The position numbers and the translations under genes are program-made. DNA of 64,000 nt, from assembly GCA_963726405.1 (NCBI GenBank), contig CAVSCF010000011.1:62001-126000 (forward strand). The letters are read 5' to 3'. Source of the DNA: JAOUJD01 sp963726405 (GTDB taxonomy: Bacteria; Pseudomonadota; Gammaproteobacteria; Burkholderiales; Burkholderiaceae_F). The notes under the pieces are model-generated. The model was given only the letters and a program-made list of their open reading frames with translations, was not told the DNA's origin and did no database searches. Below are positions 36,584-45,617 of this stretch, one piece after another. Numbering within the stretch: position 1 is the stretch's first letter; each line of letters starts with the position of its first letter.

Positions 36584-38602
36584 TCAGCGGGACTTGCCGA
36601 AGAAGGGCAAGACCGACTGGCTGCACTTGCTCTCGTCGTCGTCGCAGTCGTCGTCCCTGCCGCCAGTCGCGATGGCCTGACCCGACAGCTTCACCGCGTG
36701 CGGCGAGCCCGCCGCATTGCTCGCGAGCGTGAACTCGCCGGTGCGCATGCCAAGCACCGTCGGCTTGAACCGCACCTTGAACTCGCAGCTCTTGCCGGGA
36801 GCGAGCGTCGTCGGGCACTCGCTCTTGAAGGTGAAGTCGCCCGTGGTCGCCGCTGAACTGATTTCCAGCGGTGTCGTGCCGCTGTTCCGAACGCGGACCG
36901 TCCGCTCCGAACTGCTGCGGCCGAGGCGCGTGTTGCCGAACACGATCGCCGTCGGGGCGACCTGTGCGAGTGCCGCCGACTGAACGACTCCGGTGCCTTT
37001 CAGGTCCGCGCTCGGGGATCCGGCCGCGTTCGACGTGAGGACGACGGTTGCGCTGCGCGGGCCGGTTGCCGTGGCGATGAAGCGCACGCTGATCGAGCAG
37101 GCCGAGCCCGCCGCCAGCGAGGATCCGACCGGGCAGTTGTGGGTCTGGGCAAAGTCGGCCGCGTTCGTGCCGCCGAGCTTCAGGTCGCTGATGCTCAGCG
37201 ACGCATTGCCCGTGTTGGACAGCGTCACGGTCTTCGTCGGGCTCGTGGTGTTGAGCGGCAGCATGCCGAAGTCGACGGCGAGGGGTGACAGTGACGCCAC
37301 CGGAGCCGTCGGCGTCGGTGCGACGCCGGTGCCCGTGAAAGTCGCGCTGTGCGGGCTCCCGACGGCGGTCGACGCGATCGTGACGGCGCCGCTGAACGAC
37401 GCGGAGGTGGTCGGCGCAAATGTCACGCTGATCGTGCAACTTGCGCTGGCGGCGAGCGAGGCCGGGCAGTTGTGCGTCATGCCAAACCCCGTTCCGGTCG
37501 ACGTGATGGCGGTGATGCCGAGCGTTGCGCTTCCCGAATTGGTCAGCGCGATGCTCTTCGCCGCGCTGGTCGTGCCAGTGGCCTGGTTGCCGAAGGCCAG
37601 GGCCGCCGGGTTCAGGGTGACCCCGGGAGCCGGTGCGGCGGCGCCGGTGCCCGTCAAGGCGACGTTGTGCGGGCTGCCGGCGGCATTCGACGGAATGCCG
37701 AGCGTCGCGCTGCGCGCGTTCGGCGCGGCGGGATTGAACGTCACGCTGATGGTGCAAGTGGCGCCGGGCGCCAGCGAGGCTCCATTGCAGTTGGCGGCCG
37801 CGAAGTCAGCGGGATTGCTTCCGGTCAGCGCGATGGTTCCGAGGATCAGCGTGGCGCTGCCCGTGTTCGAGATCGTGACCGGCTTCGCTGCGCTCGTCGT
37901 TCCAACCACCTGGTTGCCGAACGTAAGCGTGGTCGCCGTCAACCCGGCGGCCGGTGTCGGCGCCGACATTCCCGTACCGGTCAGGGTCACGACGCTGGTC
38001 GCGGGTGACGCGTTGTGCGCGATCGTCACGGTCGCGCTGCGCGCCCCGATCGCGCTGGGCTTGAAGACGGCGCTGACGGTGCAGGTCTGCGCGGGGGCGA
38101 GTGTCACGGCGGTCGCGCACGTCCCGCTGCGCGTGAAGTCGCCCGGGTTGGTGCCGCCAAGCGTGACCGACGACAGGACCAGGCTCGCGGTGCCGCTGTT
38201 GGTCAGCGTCGCGGTCATCGACGCCGAACTCGTCTGCAGCACCTGGTTGCCGAACGCGAGCGTCGATGAACTGAGCGACGCCACCGGCATGGGCGTGCCG
38301 GCGGCGGGGTTGGTGAGATAGGCGGCGATGTCGGCCGCGTCGACCGAGGTCACCAGCCCCTTGTAGAAGCCCATGCCTCCGGTGTTCGAGGCGATGGCGT
38401 TGAGGATGACCTGCGGATCCCTGCCGTTAAGGATCTTCTTGTCGTTTCGCGTCGGATCCGTTCCGTGGCACCCGGAACAGGCTGTGACGGGCGCGTCGGT
38501 CTGGTAAAGCGCCTTGCCGCGGACCGGATCGGCCGCCGAAGCAGGCATGGCGATGGCGGACCCTGCCAGGGCGATCGCCGCGAATATTGTTGTTGCTCTC
38601 AT
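36584..38602 (-). CDS. exported cytochrome c fused to five ASH-type repeats
   Basis: 672 residues. A Sec signal (MRATTIFAAIALAG, cut after about residue 23) precedes a small cytochrome c domain with haem motif CSGCH (42-46) and a Met candidate in GGMGFYKG (about 75). From about residue 105 come five repeats of roughly 100 residues, each running xLAFGNQ...TNSGxAxL...C...CTISVxFxP...GSPHxVxLTGTG, the choice-of-anchor-D/ASH immunoglobulin-like pattern, each with a Cys pair. The tail is acidic and ends GRDDDCDDDESKCSQSVLPF. It should be periplasmic or surface-located and may carry electrons at the end of an extended stalk; this is inference. The ribosome site AAGGGGAG is strong. Confidence 0.85.
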   Translation of the reverse strand: MRATTIFAAIALAGSAIAMPASAADPVRGKALYQTDAPVTACSGCHGTDPTRNDKKILNGRDPQVILNAIASNTGGMGFYKGLVTSVDAADIAAYLTNPAAGTPMPVASLSSSTLAFGNQVLQTSSASMTATLTNSGTASLVLSSVTLGGTNPGDFTRSGTCATAVTLAPAQTCTVSAVFKPSAIGARSATVTIAHNASPATSVVTLTGTGMSAPTPAAGLTATTLTFGNQVVGTTSAAKPVTISNTGSATLILGTIALTGSNPADFAAANCNGASLAPGATCTISVTFNPAAPNARSATLGIPSNAAGSPHNVALTGTGAAAPAPGVTLNPAALAFGNQATGTTSAAKSIALTNSGSATLGITAITSTGTGFGMTHNCPASLAASASCTISVTFAPTTSASFSGAVTIASTAVGSPHSATFTGTGVAPTPTAPVASLSPLAVDFGMLPLNTTSPTKTVTLSNTGNASLSISDLKLGGTNAADFAQTHNCPVGSSLAAGSACSISVRFIATATGPRSATVVLTSNAAGSPSADLKGTGVVQSAALAQVAPTAIVFGNTRLGRSSSERTVRVRNSGTTPLEISSAATTGDFTFKSECPTTLAPGKSCEFKVRFKPTVLGMRTGEFTLASNAAGSPHAVKLSGQAIATGGRDDDCDDDESKCSQSVLPFFGKSR

Positions 38603-39049
38603 CTTGCTCCCCTTGGTTCATGCCGCGCCCGGTGGAAGGAACACGGTGTCGTTGGGCTCGGCGGAAAGTCATTGCCGACCGTGGGGAAAAGATAAGTTGG
38701 TGTGCCCGATGCGGGTTCCGCCGGGTTCGCGCGATCGCGTTAAACCCGTCAGCCGAAACCGGCGGATCGGATTACACCGTGCTTGGTACGTCTCGCCGCG
38801 CGCATCGCGCGTGCGCGTCATGAGCGCATGGGAGCGCTTGACGGCGGCGAATCGATGCGGCTATTTGCGCGCGGGATTTCACCGCGCTCACCCTCGTGCG
38901 TTCGCCGTGAACGGGGCGTGCAGTGCGTCGTGGGTGGGCTCGCCAGACAGGTACGACCGCAGCACTGCCCGGCCCGGGCCCCGATTTCGGCGACCGCTAC
39001 ACTGCGCGCCGGCATGCAAGCGGGCGCCGCTCCTCGTGCCGTCGACCAG
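38603..39049. other. 447-base gene-free gap
   Basis: Between the divergent cytochrome c-ASH and ZIP transporter genes. The left end holds the ribosome site of the cytochrome gene (CCAAGGGGAGCAAG next to its ATG). The middle contains several short GC-rich palindromes (for example CGCGCGATCGCG near 38728) but no gene, RNA or clear promoter that I can support. Frames open across it have shadow-type composition. Confidence 0.6.
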
Positions 39050-39832
39050 ATGAACGTCCTCGGCTACATCGTCCTCGCGAACCTGTTGTCCACCCTGCTG
39101 TCGGTATCGCTCGCGGCATGGCTCGGCTTCAACTACCTCGCGCGCGTCATCGACCGGCTGGTGCCGGTGTCGGCCGGCCTGCTGCTCGCGACCGCGGTCA
39201 CGCACCTGCTGCCCGAGGCGTTTCACAGCGAGGCGGATCCTCACGCGCTGGGGTGGGTCATCCTCGCCGGGATCATTGGCCTGTTCCTGCTCGAGAAGTT
39301 GTCGCTGATCCATCACACCCACCATCACGAAGGCGACCTGCACCATCACGCGCACGGGCACGATCGTCACGAAGCGGGACGCGGCGGGGTGCCGATCCTC
39401 ATCGGCGACGCCTTCCACAACTTCGCCGACGGCGTGGTGATCGCGGGCGCGTTCCTGGTCGACGTGCACCTCGGCGTGATCGCGACGCTCGCCGTGATGG
39501 CGCACGAGATTCCACACGAGATCGGCGACTTCATGATCCTGCTGAACGCCGGTTTCACCCGGCGTCGCGCGTTCGGCTTCAACCTGCTGTCGGGCATGTC
39601 GGCCGTGGTCGGCGGCATCGTCGGGTACTTCGTGCTCGAGGCCTCGCAGTCGCTGCTGCCGTATGCGCTCGCGATCGCTGCCGCGAGCTTCATCTACATT
39701 GCGTTGTCCGACCTGCTGCCCGAAATGATGCGGCGCTCTTCGCTCGCGAAGTCACTGCCGGAAGTCGGCCTGGTGCTCGTCGGCGTGTTGATCGCGGCGA
39801 TCGCCACCGGCAGCCTGCATGGCGGGCATTGA
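39050..39832 (+). CDS. ZIP-family metal transporter
   Basis: Predicted divalent-metal (zinc, iron or manganese) importer in the inner membrane. 260 residues with eight hydrophobic segments. Between segments 3 and 4 lies a His-rich cytoplasmic loop (HHTHHHEGDLHHHAHGHDRH, about 83-102). The metal path motifs are intact: HNFADGVVIAGAF in segment 4 and HEIPHEIGDF in segment 5. The start MNVLGYIV is by homology; MQAGAAPRAVDQ at 39014 is in frame upstream. Ions cannot be told from sequence. It converges on the sulfurtransferase gene with 15 bases between stops. Confidence 0.88.
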   Translation: MNVLGYIVLANLLSTLLSVSLAAWLGFNYLARVIDRLVPVSAGLLLATAVTHLLPEAFHSEADPHALGWVILAGIIGLFLLEKLSLIHHTHHHEGDLHHHAHGHDRHEAGRGGVPILIGDAFHNFADGVVIAGAFLVDVHLGVIATLAVMAHEIPHEIGDFMILLNAGFTRRRAFGFNLLSGMSAVVGGIVGYFVLEASQSLLPYALAIAAASFIYIALSDLLPEMMRRSSLAKSLPEVGLVLVGVLIAAIATGSLHGGH

Positions 39833-39847
39833 TCCGGCCCGCATTCG

Positions 39848-40720
39848 CTAGTCCGTCTTTTCCTCGCCCACCGCCACCGGCCGCGCGGCATCCGCGATCC
39901 ACTCGCTCCACGACCCGGCGTAGAGCGCGGAGCCATGCAGGCCCGCGAGTTCCATGGCGAGGAGGTTGTGGCACGCGGTGACGCCGGAGCCGCATTGATG
40001 GGCAACCCGCGCCGGCGCCGACGATCCGAGCATCGCTTCGAACTCCTCCCGAAGGACGGCAGTCGACTTGAAGGTCTGGTCCGGATTCAGGTTGCGCTGC
40101 CAGGGCCGGTTGCGGGCACCGGGGATGTGCCCGGCGACGGGATCGATGGGCTCCTGTTCGCCGCGAAATCGTTCGGGCGTGCGGGCGTCGAGCACGAGAC
40201 GCTCGCGCGTGGCGAGATTGCGGACGACCTCGTCGACCTCGATTAGCGGCATCAGCGCAGGGCGTTCCGAGAAATGGCCGGCCCTGCGCACCGGATGCTC
40301 CGTGCTCGATAGCCCCGTCTTCGTGAGCCACAGCGGCCATCCGCCATCGAGGACCGCGACGCGTGCATGGCCGAGCCAGCGCGCCAGCCACCACAGGCGC
40401 ACCGCGAAATTGCCGCCCTGCGCGTCGTACGCCACGATCTGCGTGTCGTCATCGATACCCCAGCGCCGGAAGGCCTGCACCAGGTCCGCGCGTCTTGGTA
40501 GCGGATGGCGGCCGTTGCGTCCGGTCTTCGTGCCCGACAGGTCGTCGTCGATGTGCGCGAACACCGCGCCGGGAACGTGCCCGGCGTCGTACGCGAGCCG
40601 TCCTGCCGCGACGTTCATCAGGTCGTGCCGAACGTCGATCACGCACCAGCCGGGATCGTCGAGGCGAGTCCTCAACTGCTCGACGCTGACGAGGGTGCCG
40701 CTGGTGGACGATTCGGACAT
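39848..40720 (-). CDS. sseA: 3-mercaptopyruvate/thiosulfate sulfurtransferase
   Basis: Two-domain rhodanese that transfers sulfur from thiosulfate or 3-mercaptopyruvate. The 290 residues have an inactive N-terminal rhodanese domain (CVIDVRHDLMN, GHVPGAVFAHIDDDLSG) and a catalytic C-terminal one (VLDARTPERFRGEQEPID, GHIPGARNRPW) with active-site loop CGSGVTAC (about 243-250). The CGSG loop fits mercaptopyruvate sulfurtransferase better than CRKG-type rhodanese. It follows the DMT transporter by three bases. Confidence 0.9.
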   Translation of the reverse strand: MSESSTSGTLVSVEQLRTRLDDPGWCVIDVRHDLMNVAAGRLAYDAGHVPGAVFAHIDDDLSGTKTGRNGRHPLPRRADLVQAFRRWGIDDDTQIVAYDAQGGNFAVRLWWLARWLGHARVAVLDGGWPLWLTKTGLSSTEHPVRRAGHFSERPALMPLIEVDEVVRNLATRERLVLDARTPERFRGEQEPIDPVAGHIPGARNRPWQRNLNPDQTFKSTAVLREEFEAMLGSSAPARVAHQCGSGVTACHNLLAMELAGLHGSALYAGSWSEWIADAARPVAVGEEKTD

Positions 40721-40723
40721 GGT

Positions 40724-41617
40724 TCAGCTCCTTGCAGAGGTGTCGGAAGTGGGTGCGCCGCGCAGCGCCCGGCGGCGGGCGGTGAGCGCGGTCGAAGCGA
40801 TGCCGCTGGCGATGATCACCGCGACCCCGGTCCAGCCGATCAGCGGAATGTGATCGTCGAACAGAACGACGCCAAGCAACGAGGCGAACACGATCGCCGA
40901 GAACTGCAGGTTGGCGGCGGTGAGCGTGCGTCCCTGTCCATAGGCACGCGTCATCGCGAGTTGCGCGAGCAGCGTGGAGATTCCGATGAACGCGAGCAGC
41001 ATCGCGCCCTGGGCCGTGTGTTCGGTGAAACCGGTGGGCAGCGTACCGAGGCCCCCGAGGATGGCGCCGGTCAGGGAGAAGTAGAACACCACGCGCCACT
41101 CGGGCTCGCCGCGCTCGCCGAGTTCCTTGACCTGCCAGTACGCGACCGCCGAGAGCACCCCGGACAGCAGGCCCGCGATCGCGCCGATCGCCTGGTCCGG
41201 CGCGAAGTTCGGCTGCAGCACCAGGATGACGCCGACGAACCCGATGCCGACGGTGGCCATCAGCGGCCAGTCGACCTTCCCGCGGGAGCGCATGGCAACA
41301 CCGACCACCAGCAGGGCGAGGAACAGCGGCGAGGTGTAGTTGAGCGTCAGCGCGGTGCCGAGCGGCAACACCGTGGTCGCGTAGAACCAGAGCGCCACCG
41401 CCGCCGTGCCGACCACTCCACGACCAAGGTGCATCCGGGCGAGCGGGGTGGACAGCGACAGTCCGCGGAAGTGGACAAACCCGTACAGGCAAGCCGCGCC
41501 GATCACCGACCGATAGAACAGGATCTCGGAGACGCCGTAGTGGCGGCCGGCGAGCTTCACGCAGGCGCCCATCACGGAAAACAGCACGGACGCCACCAGC
41601 ATCCACAGCGCGTTCAT
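40724..41617 (-). CDS. DMT-superfamily (EamA) transporter
   Basis: Predicted inner-membrane exporter of ten transmembrane segments in two EamA repeats. The 297 residues start MNALWMLVASVLFSVMGACV; the first repeat includes ILFYRSVIGAACL and LPLGTALTLNYTSPLFLALL, and the second ends LFDDHIPLIGWTGVAVIIAS. Substrate unknown; members export amino acids or metabolites. It leads a two-gene unit with sseA and is divergent from xseB across 94 bases. Confidence 0.87.
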   Translation of the reverse strand: MNALWMLVASVLFSVMGACVKLAGRHYGVSEILFYRSVIGAACLYGFVHFRGLSLSTPLARMHLGRGVVGTAAVALWFYATTVLPLGTALTLNYTSPLFLALLVVGVAMRSRGKVDWPLMATVGIGFVGVILVLQPNFAPDQAIGAIAGLLSGVLSAVAYWQVKELGERGEPEWRVVFYFSLTGAILGGLGTLPTGFTEHTAQGAMLLAFIGISTLLAQLAMTRAYGQGRTLTAANLQFSAIVFASLLGVVLFDDHIPLIGWTGVAVIIASGIASTALTARRRALRGAPTSDTSARS

Positions 41618-41711
41618 CGCCGCGATTCTAGTGGGCTGCCTCCGGCGTCCGCGGCCGGAGCGCTTCCCCCACTGCACTAGAATCCGGGTCTGCCATCACT
41701 CACAGTTGCGC

Positions 41712-41966
41712 ATGACCAAAAAAGCCGCTGCACCGGTCGCGAGTCTCTCGTTCGAGCAGGCGATGGACGAACTCGACCAGTTGGTGCGCAGGATGGAGTC
41801 GGGCGAACTGGCGCTGGACGAGTCGATCGCCGCGTACCGGCGCGGCGCCGAGTTGGCCCGCTATTGCCAGGGCCGGCTCGCCAATGCCGAGCAGGAAATC
41901 AAGCAGCTGGAAGGCGATCTGCTGAAGCCGCTCAATGCCGCTGAGCTGAGGGGCGGCACCGAATGA
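41712..41966 (+). CDS. xseB: exodeoxyribonuclease VII small subunit XseB
   Basis: Small subunit of exonuclease VII, which degrades single-stranded DNA. The 84 residues carry the conserved helix pair SFEQAMDELDQLVRRMESGE and LDESIAAYRRGAELARYC. A TAGAAT sequence 30 bases upstream could be its -10 box. It overlaps ispA by four bases, as in E. coli and most proteobacteria. The large subunit xseA is not in the window. Confidence 0.94.
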   Translation: MTKKAAAPVASLSFEQAMDELDQLVRRMESGELALDESIAAYRRGAELARYCQGRLANAEQEIKQLEGDLLKPLNAAELRGGTE

Positions 41967-42895
41967 GCTGCGCGGCCGTCGTTTCTCCGGCCAATGCCGG
42001 CACCGTCCCTTTCGACGCCTGGGCGCGCGAGCGAGCCGAGCGCGTGGAAGCAGCCGCGCTGCGCCTGCTGCCCGCCGAAGATGCGATTCCCCAGCGGCTG
42101 CACCAGGCCATGCGCTACGCCGTGCTGGACGGCGGCAAGCGGGTCCGTCCCCTGCTCGTGTACGCGGGCGGCGAGGTCACCGGCGCGGAGGACGAGGCAC
42201 TCGACCGCGCCGCGCTCGCGGTGGAGTACGTGCACGCCTATTCGCTCGTGCACGACGACATGCCGTGCATGGACAACGACGTGCTGAGGCGCGGCAAGCC
42301 CACGGTGCACGTGGCGTTCGACGAAGCGACCGCGATGCTGGCGGGCGACGCGCTGCAGGCCGAGGCGTTCAAGGTGCTGGCCGAGGGCCAGTTGCCGGCC
42401 CCGCAGACCGCTTCGTTGATGCGCGAGCTGGCGCACGCGTCGGGTACGCAGGGCATGTGCGGCGGACAGGCGATCGATCTCACGGCGGTCGGCAACATGA
42501 ACCTCACGTTCGCGGAGCTCGAGCAGATGCACCGGATGAAGACCGGCGCATTGCTCAAGGCGTCCGTGCTCATGGGCGCCCTGTCGGGACAGGCTCCGCT
42601 GCTGACGGAGTGCACACGCGAGGCGCTCACGCGCTACGGGGAAGCGATCGGGCTGGCCTTCCAGGTGGTCGACGACATCCTCGACGTCGAGGCGAGCAGC
42701 GAGGAACTCGGCAAGACCGCCGGCAAGGATGCGGCGCAAGGCAAGCCGACCTATGTGTCCGTGCTGGGGATGGAAGCGGCGAAGGCGTGGTCGCTGCGGC
42801 TGCGCGCGCAGGCGCTCGAGGCACTGAATGGACTGGGGGCGCGCGCCGTGCGCCTGCGGGAACTGGCCGATTTCATGGTCTGCCGGAATCACTGA
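41963..42895 (+). CDS. ispA: farnesyl diphosphate synthase IspA
   Basis: Adds isopentenyl units to give farnesyl diphosphate, the precursor of ubiquinone and undecaprenyl tails. The 310 residues contain the first aspartate motif in HDDMPCMDND (about residue 93), the second in FQVVDDILDVEAS (about 235), and substrate contacts GGKRVRPLLVY and GQAIDL. The C-terminus FMVCRNH is the usual IspA end. It is translationally coupled to xseB and followed by dxs after 16 bases. Confidence 0.95.
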   Translation: MSCAAVVSPANAGTVPFDAWARERAERVEAAALRLLPAEDAIPQRLHQAMRYAVLDGGKRVRPLLVYAGGEVTGAEDEALDRAALAVEYVHAYSLVHDDMPCMDNDVLRRGKPTVHVAFDEATAMLAGDALQAEAFKVLAEGQLPAPQTASLMRELAHASGTQGMCGGQAIDLTAVGNMNLTFAELEQMHRMKTGALLKASVLMGALSGQAPLLTECTREALTRYGEAIGLAFQVVDDILDVEASSEELGKTAGKDAAQGKPTYVSVLGMEAAKAWSLRLRAQALEALNGLGARAVRLRELADFMVCRNH

Positions 42896-42911
42896 CACGA
42901 CGGAACGACGG

Positions 42912-44807
42912 ATGTACCCACTGCTCGATAGCGTGTCTTCGCCGGCGGACCTGCGGCGCCTCGAACGGGGCCAGCTGCAGCAGCTCGCCGTCGAGTTGCG
43001 CAGTTTCCTGCTCGACTCGGTCGCGAGGACCGGCGGGCATCTGAGCTCGAACCTCGGCACGGTCGAACTCACGATCGCGCTGCATTACGTGTTCGACACG
43101 CCGGACGATCGCATCGTGTGGGACGTCGGTCACCAGACCTACGCACACAAGATCCTTACCGGCCGCCGCGAGGGCATGGCCCACCTGCGCCAGTACGGCG
43201 GCATGTCCGGGTTCCCGCGCCGTTCGGAAAGCGAATACGACACATTTGGCACCGCTCACTCGTCGACCTCGATCTCCGCCGCGCTCGGAATGGCGGTCGC
43301 GGCCCGCAGCCAGGGCTCCCTCCGGCACTCGATCGCGGTGATCGGCGACGGCGCGATGAGCGCGGGCATGGCATTCGAGGCGCTGAACAACGCCGGGGTC
43401 ACCGAGAACATCCGCCTGCTCGTGATCCTCAACGACAACGACATGTCGATTTCACCGGCTGTCGGCGGCCTGAACCGCTACCTGGCGAGGCTCATCAGCG
43501 GAAAGTTCTATGCGGCGGCCAAACAGGCCGGCAAGCAGGTCCTGAAGAACTTCCCGCCGGTGTTCGAGCTTGCGCGCAAGCTCGAGGAGCACGCAAAGGG
43601 CATGGTGGTGCCGGGCACGCTGTTCGAGGAGTTCGGCTTCAACTACATCGGGCCGATCGACGGTCACGACCTGACATCGCTGATCCCCACGCTGCAGAAC
43701 ATCAAGAACCTGGACGGCACGCAGTTCCTGCACGTCGTGACGAAGAAGGGCCAGGGCTACAAGCTGGCCGAGGCCGATCCCGTGCTGTACCACGGTCCTG
43801 GCAAGTTCGACCCGAGCGTGGGCATCAAGAAGGCGGCGGCGGGCAAGCCGACGTACACGCAGATCTTCGGCGACTGGCTGTGCGACATGGCGGCAGCCGA
43901 CAAGCGGCTCATCGGCATCACGCCGGCCATGCGCGAAGGCTCGGGCATGGTGCGCTTCGAGAAGGAATATCCGGACCGTTATTTCGACGTCGGCATCGCC
44001 GAGCAGCACGCGGTCACTTTCGCCGCAGGGCTTGCGTGCGACGGCATGAAGCCGGTGGTGGCCATCTACTCGACGTTCCTGCAACGCGGCTACGACCAGT
44101 TGATCCACGACGTCGCGCTGCAGAACCTGCCGGTCGTGTTCGCGCTCGACCGCGGCGGCATCGTCGGCGCGGACGGCGCCACGCACCACGGCGCGTTCGA
44201 CCTGTCGTTCCTGCGCTGCATTCCGAACATGACGGTGATGGCGCCCGCGGACGAAGACGAATGCCGCCAGATGCTCTACACGGCGTTCCAGCAGGACGGT
44301 CCGGCAGCGGTGCGTTATCCGCGGGGCACCGGGCCGGGTGTCGCCATCGCGCAGTCGATGACCGCGCTGCCGGTAGGCAAGGGGGTCGTGCGCCGGGAAT
44401 CGGCTGCGCCGCCGGGCCGTCGCGTCGCCGTCCTCGCGTTCGGATCGATGCTCGCACCGGCGCTGGCCGCGGCCGAGACGCTCGACATGACCGTTGCCAA
44501 CATGCGCTTCGTGAAACCTCTGGACGCCGATCTGGTGAAGCGGCTGGCGGCGACGCATGACGCACTGGTCACCGTCGAGGAAAACGCACTGGAAGGCGGC
44601 GCCGGCAGCGCCTGCCTGGAAGCCCTCGCCTCCGCCGGCATCGAGCACCCGGTGCTGCAGCTCGGATTGCCCGACCAGTTCGTCGATCACGGCGACTCGG
44701 CGGTCCTGCTCGCGGAATGCGGGCTCGATGCCGAGGGCATCGTCGCCTCGGTGCGCCGTCGCTTTCCGGACCTGGTGCGCGAAGCGCGCGTGAAGTCCGT
44801 CGCCTGA
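42912..44807 (+). CDS. dxs: 1-deoxy-D-xylulose-5-phosphate synthase Dxs
   Basis: First and rate-limiting step of the MEP isoprenoid pathway: joins pyruvate and glyceraldehyde-3-phosphate. The 631 residues show the active-site His in DVGHQTYAHKILTGR (about residue 73), ThDP motif GDGAMSAGMAFEALNNAG (about 150), the FGFNYIGPIDGHD segment and the C-terminal DRGGIVGADGATHHG. The start MYPLLDSV is chosen by homology, the frame being open upstream into ispA. The order xseB-ispA-dxs makes an isoprenoid operon. Confidence 0.96.
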   Translation: MYPLLDSVSSPADLRRLERGQLQQLAVELRSFLLDSVARTGGHLSSNLGTVELTIALHYVFDTPDDRIVWDVGHQTYAHKILTGRREGMAHLRQYGGMSGFPRRSESEYDTFGTAHSSTSISAALGMAVAARSQGSLRHSIAVIGDGAMSAGMAFEALNNAGVTENIRLLVILNDNDMSISPAVGGLNRYLARLISGKFYAAAKQAGKQVLKNFPPVFELARKLEEHAKGMVVPGTLFEEFGFNYIGPIDGHDLTSLIPTLQNIKNLDGTQFLHVVTKKGQGYKLAEADPVLYHGPGKFDPSVGIKKAAAGKPTYTQIFGDWLCDMAAADKRLIGITPAMREGSGMVRFEKEYPDRYFDVGIAEQHAVTFAAGLACDGMKPVVAIYSTFLQRGYDQLIHDVALQNLPVVFALDRGGIVGADGATHHGAFDLSFLRCIPNMTVMAPADEDECRQMLYTAFQQDGPAAVRYPRGTGPGVAIAQSMTALPVGKGVVRRESAAPPGRRVAVLAFGSMLAPALAAAETLDMTVANMRFVKPLDADLVKRLAATHDALVTVEENALEGGAGSACLEALASAGIEHPVLQLGLPDQFVDHGDSAVLLAECGLDAEGIVASVRRRFPDLVREARVKSVA

Positions 44808-44831
44808 CGCCGCGGCGAGGCGGCGCGCGGC

Positions 44832-45617
44832 ATGAAGCCGATCGTCATCCTGCAACACGAGGCCGGCGTCTCCGCGGGCCACTTCGCTTCGTGGCTCCAC
44901 GCGCGATCACTGCCGCACGCCGTCGTCAACGTTCATCTGGGCGATGCAGTACCGGCGTCGACGCGTGACTATGCCGGGCTGTGTTCGCTCGGCGGCAACA
45001 TGAGCGTCAACGATCCCTTGCCCTGGGTGGCCGACGAAACCGAACTGATGCGGGACGCCGTCGAGCGGGGCGTTCCGGTGATCGGTCACTGCCTCGGCGG
45101 ACAGTTGCTCGCCAGGGCGCTCGGCGGCGAGGTCACTCGCAACCCGTGCAAGGAGATGGGCTGGCTGCCGGTCGAGGTCGTCGATCGGGCCCTCGTCGAT
45201 GATTGGCTGGGCCCGGGCGATCCGGGTGAACTCTTCCACTGGCACGGCGACGCCTTCACGTTGCCCGGCGGCGCGCGCCGGCTGCTGTCGAGCCCACTGA
45301 CGCCGAACCAGGCGTACGTGGTGGAACGCGGAGGCGTCGAGCATCTGGGAATGCAGTTCCACATCGAGATGACGCCTGAACTGGTGCTGGCGTGGACGCG
45401 CGACCCGGGCGCCGGCGACGAGGTTCAGGAGGAGCGCATGCGTACCGGGGGGCCCGGGGTGCAGTCGCCCGAGGCCATGTGCCGGGATCTGGAACGACGT
45501 ACCGCGGCCATGAAGACCGTGGCCTGGCGGCTTTACGACCGCTGGGCGCGACGGGCTGAAGCGGTGATTCGCGGGAGGGATCGGGGACGTCCGTCCCCGG
45601 CGCATCAGCCCCGGTAA
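44832..45617 (+). CDS. class I glutamine amidotransferase-like protein
   Basis: Stand-alone amidotransferase of the GuaA-like class I family. 261 residues with catalytic Cys in VIGHCLGGQLLARALG (about residue 89) and the His-Glu pair in GMQFHIEMTPE (about 174-176). The substrate it would amidate, or whether it is a gamma-glutamyl hydrolase, cannot be told. The C-terminal 20 residues (GRDRGRPSPAHQPR) are Arg/Pro-rich and come from a DNA palindrome at 45582-45599, so the original protein probably ended earlier. It overlaps the convergent 45605 gene by 13 bases. Confidence 0.82.
   Translation: MKPIVILQHEAGVSAGHFASWLHARSLPHAVVNVHLGDAVPASTRDYAGLCSLGGNMSVNDPLPWVADETELMRDAVERGVPVIGHCLGGQLLARALGGEVTRNPCKEMGWLPVEVVDRALVDDWLGPGDPGELFHWHGDAFTLPGGARRLLSSPLTPNQAYVVERGGVEHLGMQFHIEMTPELVLAWTRDPGAGDEVQEERMRTGGPGVQSPEAMCRDLERRTAAMKTVAWRLYDRWARRAEAVIRGRDRGRPSPAHQPR
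45582..45599. repeat. palindrome at amidotransferase 3' end
   Basis: Eight-base arms CGGGGACG/CGTCCCCG around two bases, inside the last codons of the amidotransferase gene and just before the convergent gene's stop. It may act as a two-way terminator hairpin or be a small dispersed palindrome. Confidence 0.4.

Noticed and set aside
36993..38321. 442-codon plus-strand frame across the ASH repeats
   Set aside because: Its apparent repeats are the reverse of the real repeat protein on the minus strand; no start signal and no independent domain.
36717..38321. Possible CRISPR or tandem DNA repeat
   Set aside because: The periodicity of about 300 bases reflects the five protein repeats; DNA copies are diverged and there are no spacers.
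38700..39010. tRNA or small RNA in the 447-base gap
   Set aside because: No cloverleaf, no T-loop motif and no hairpin with a T-run was found; short GC-rich palindromes are expected in this DNA.
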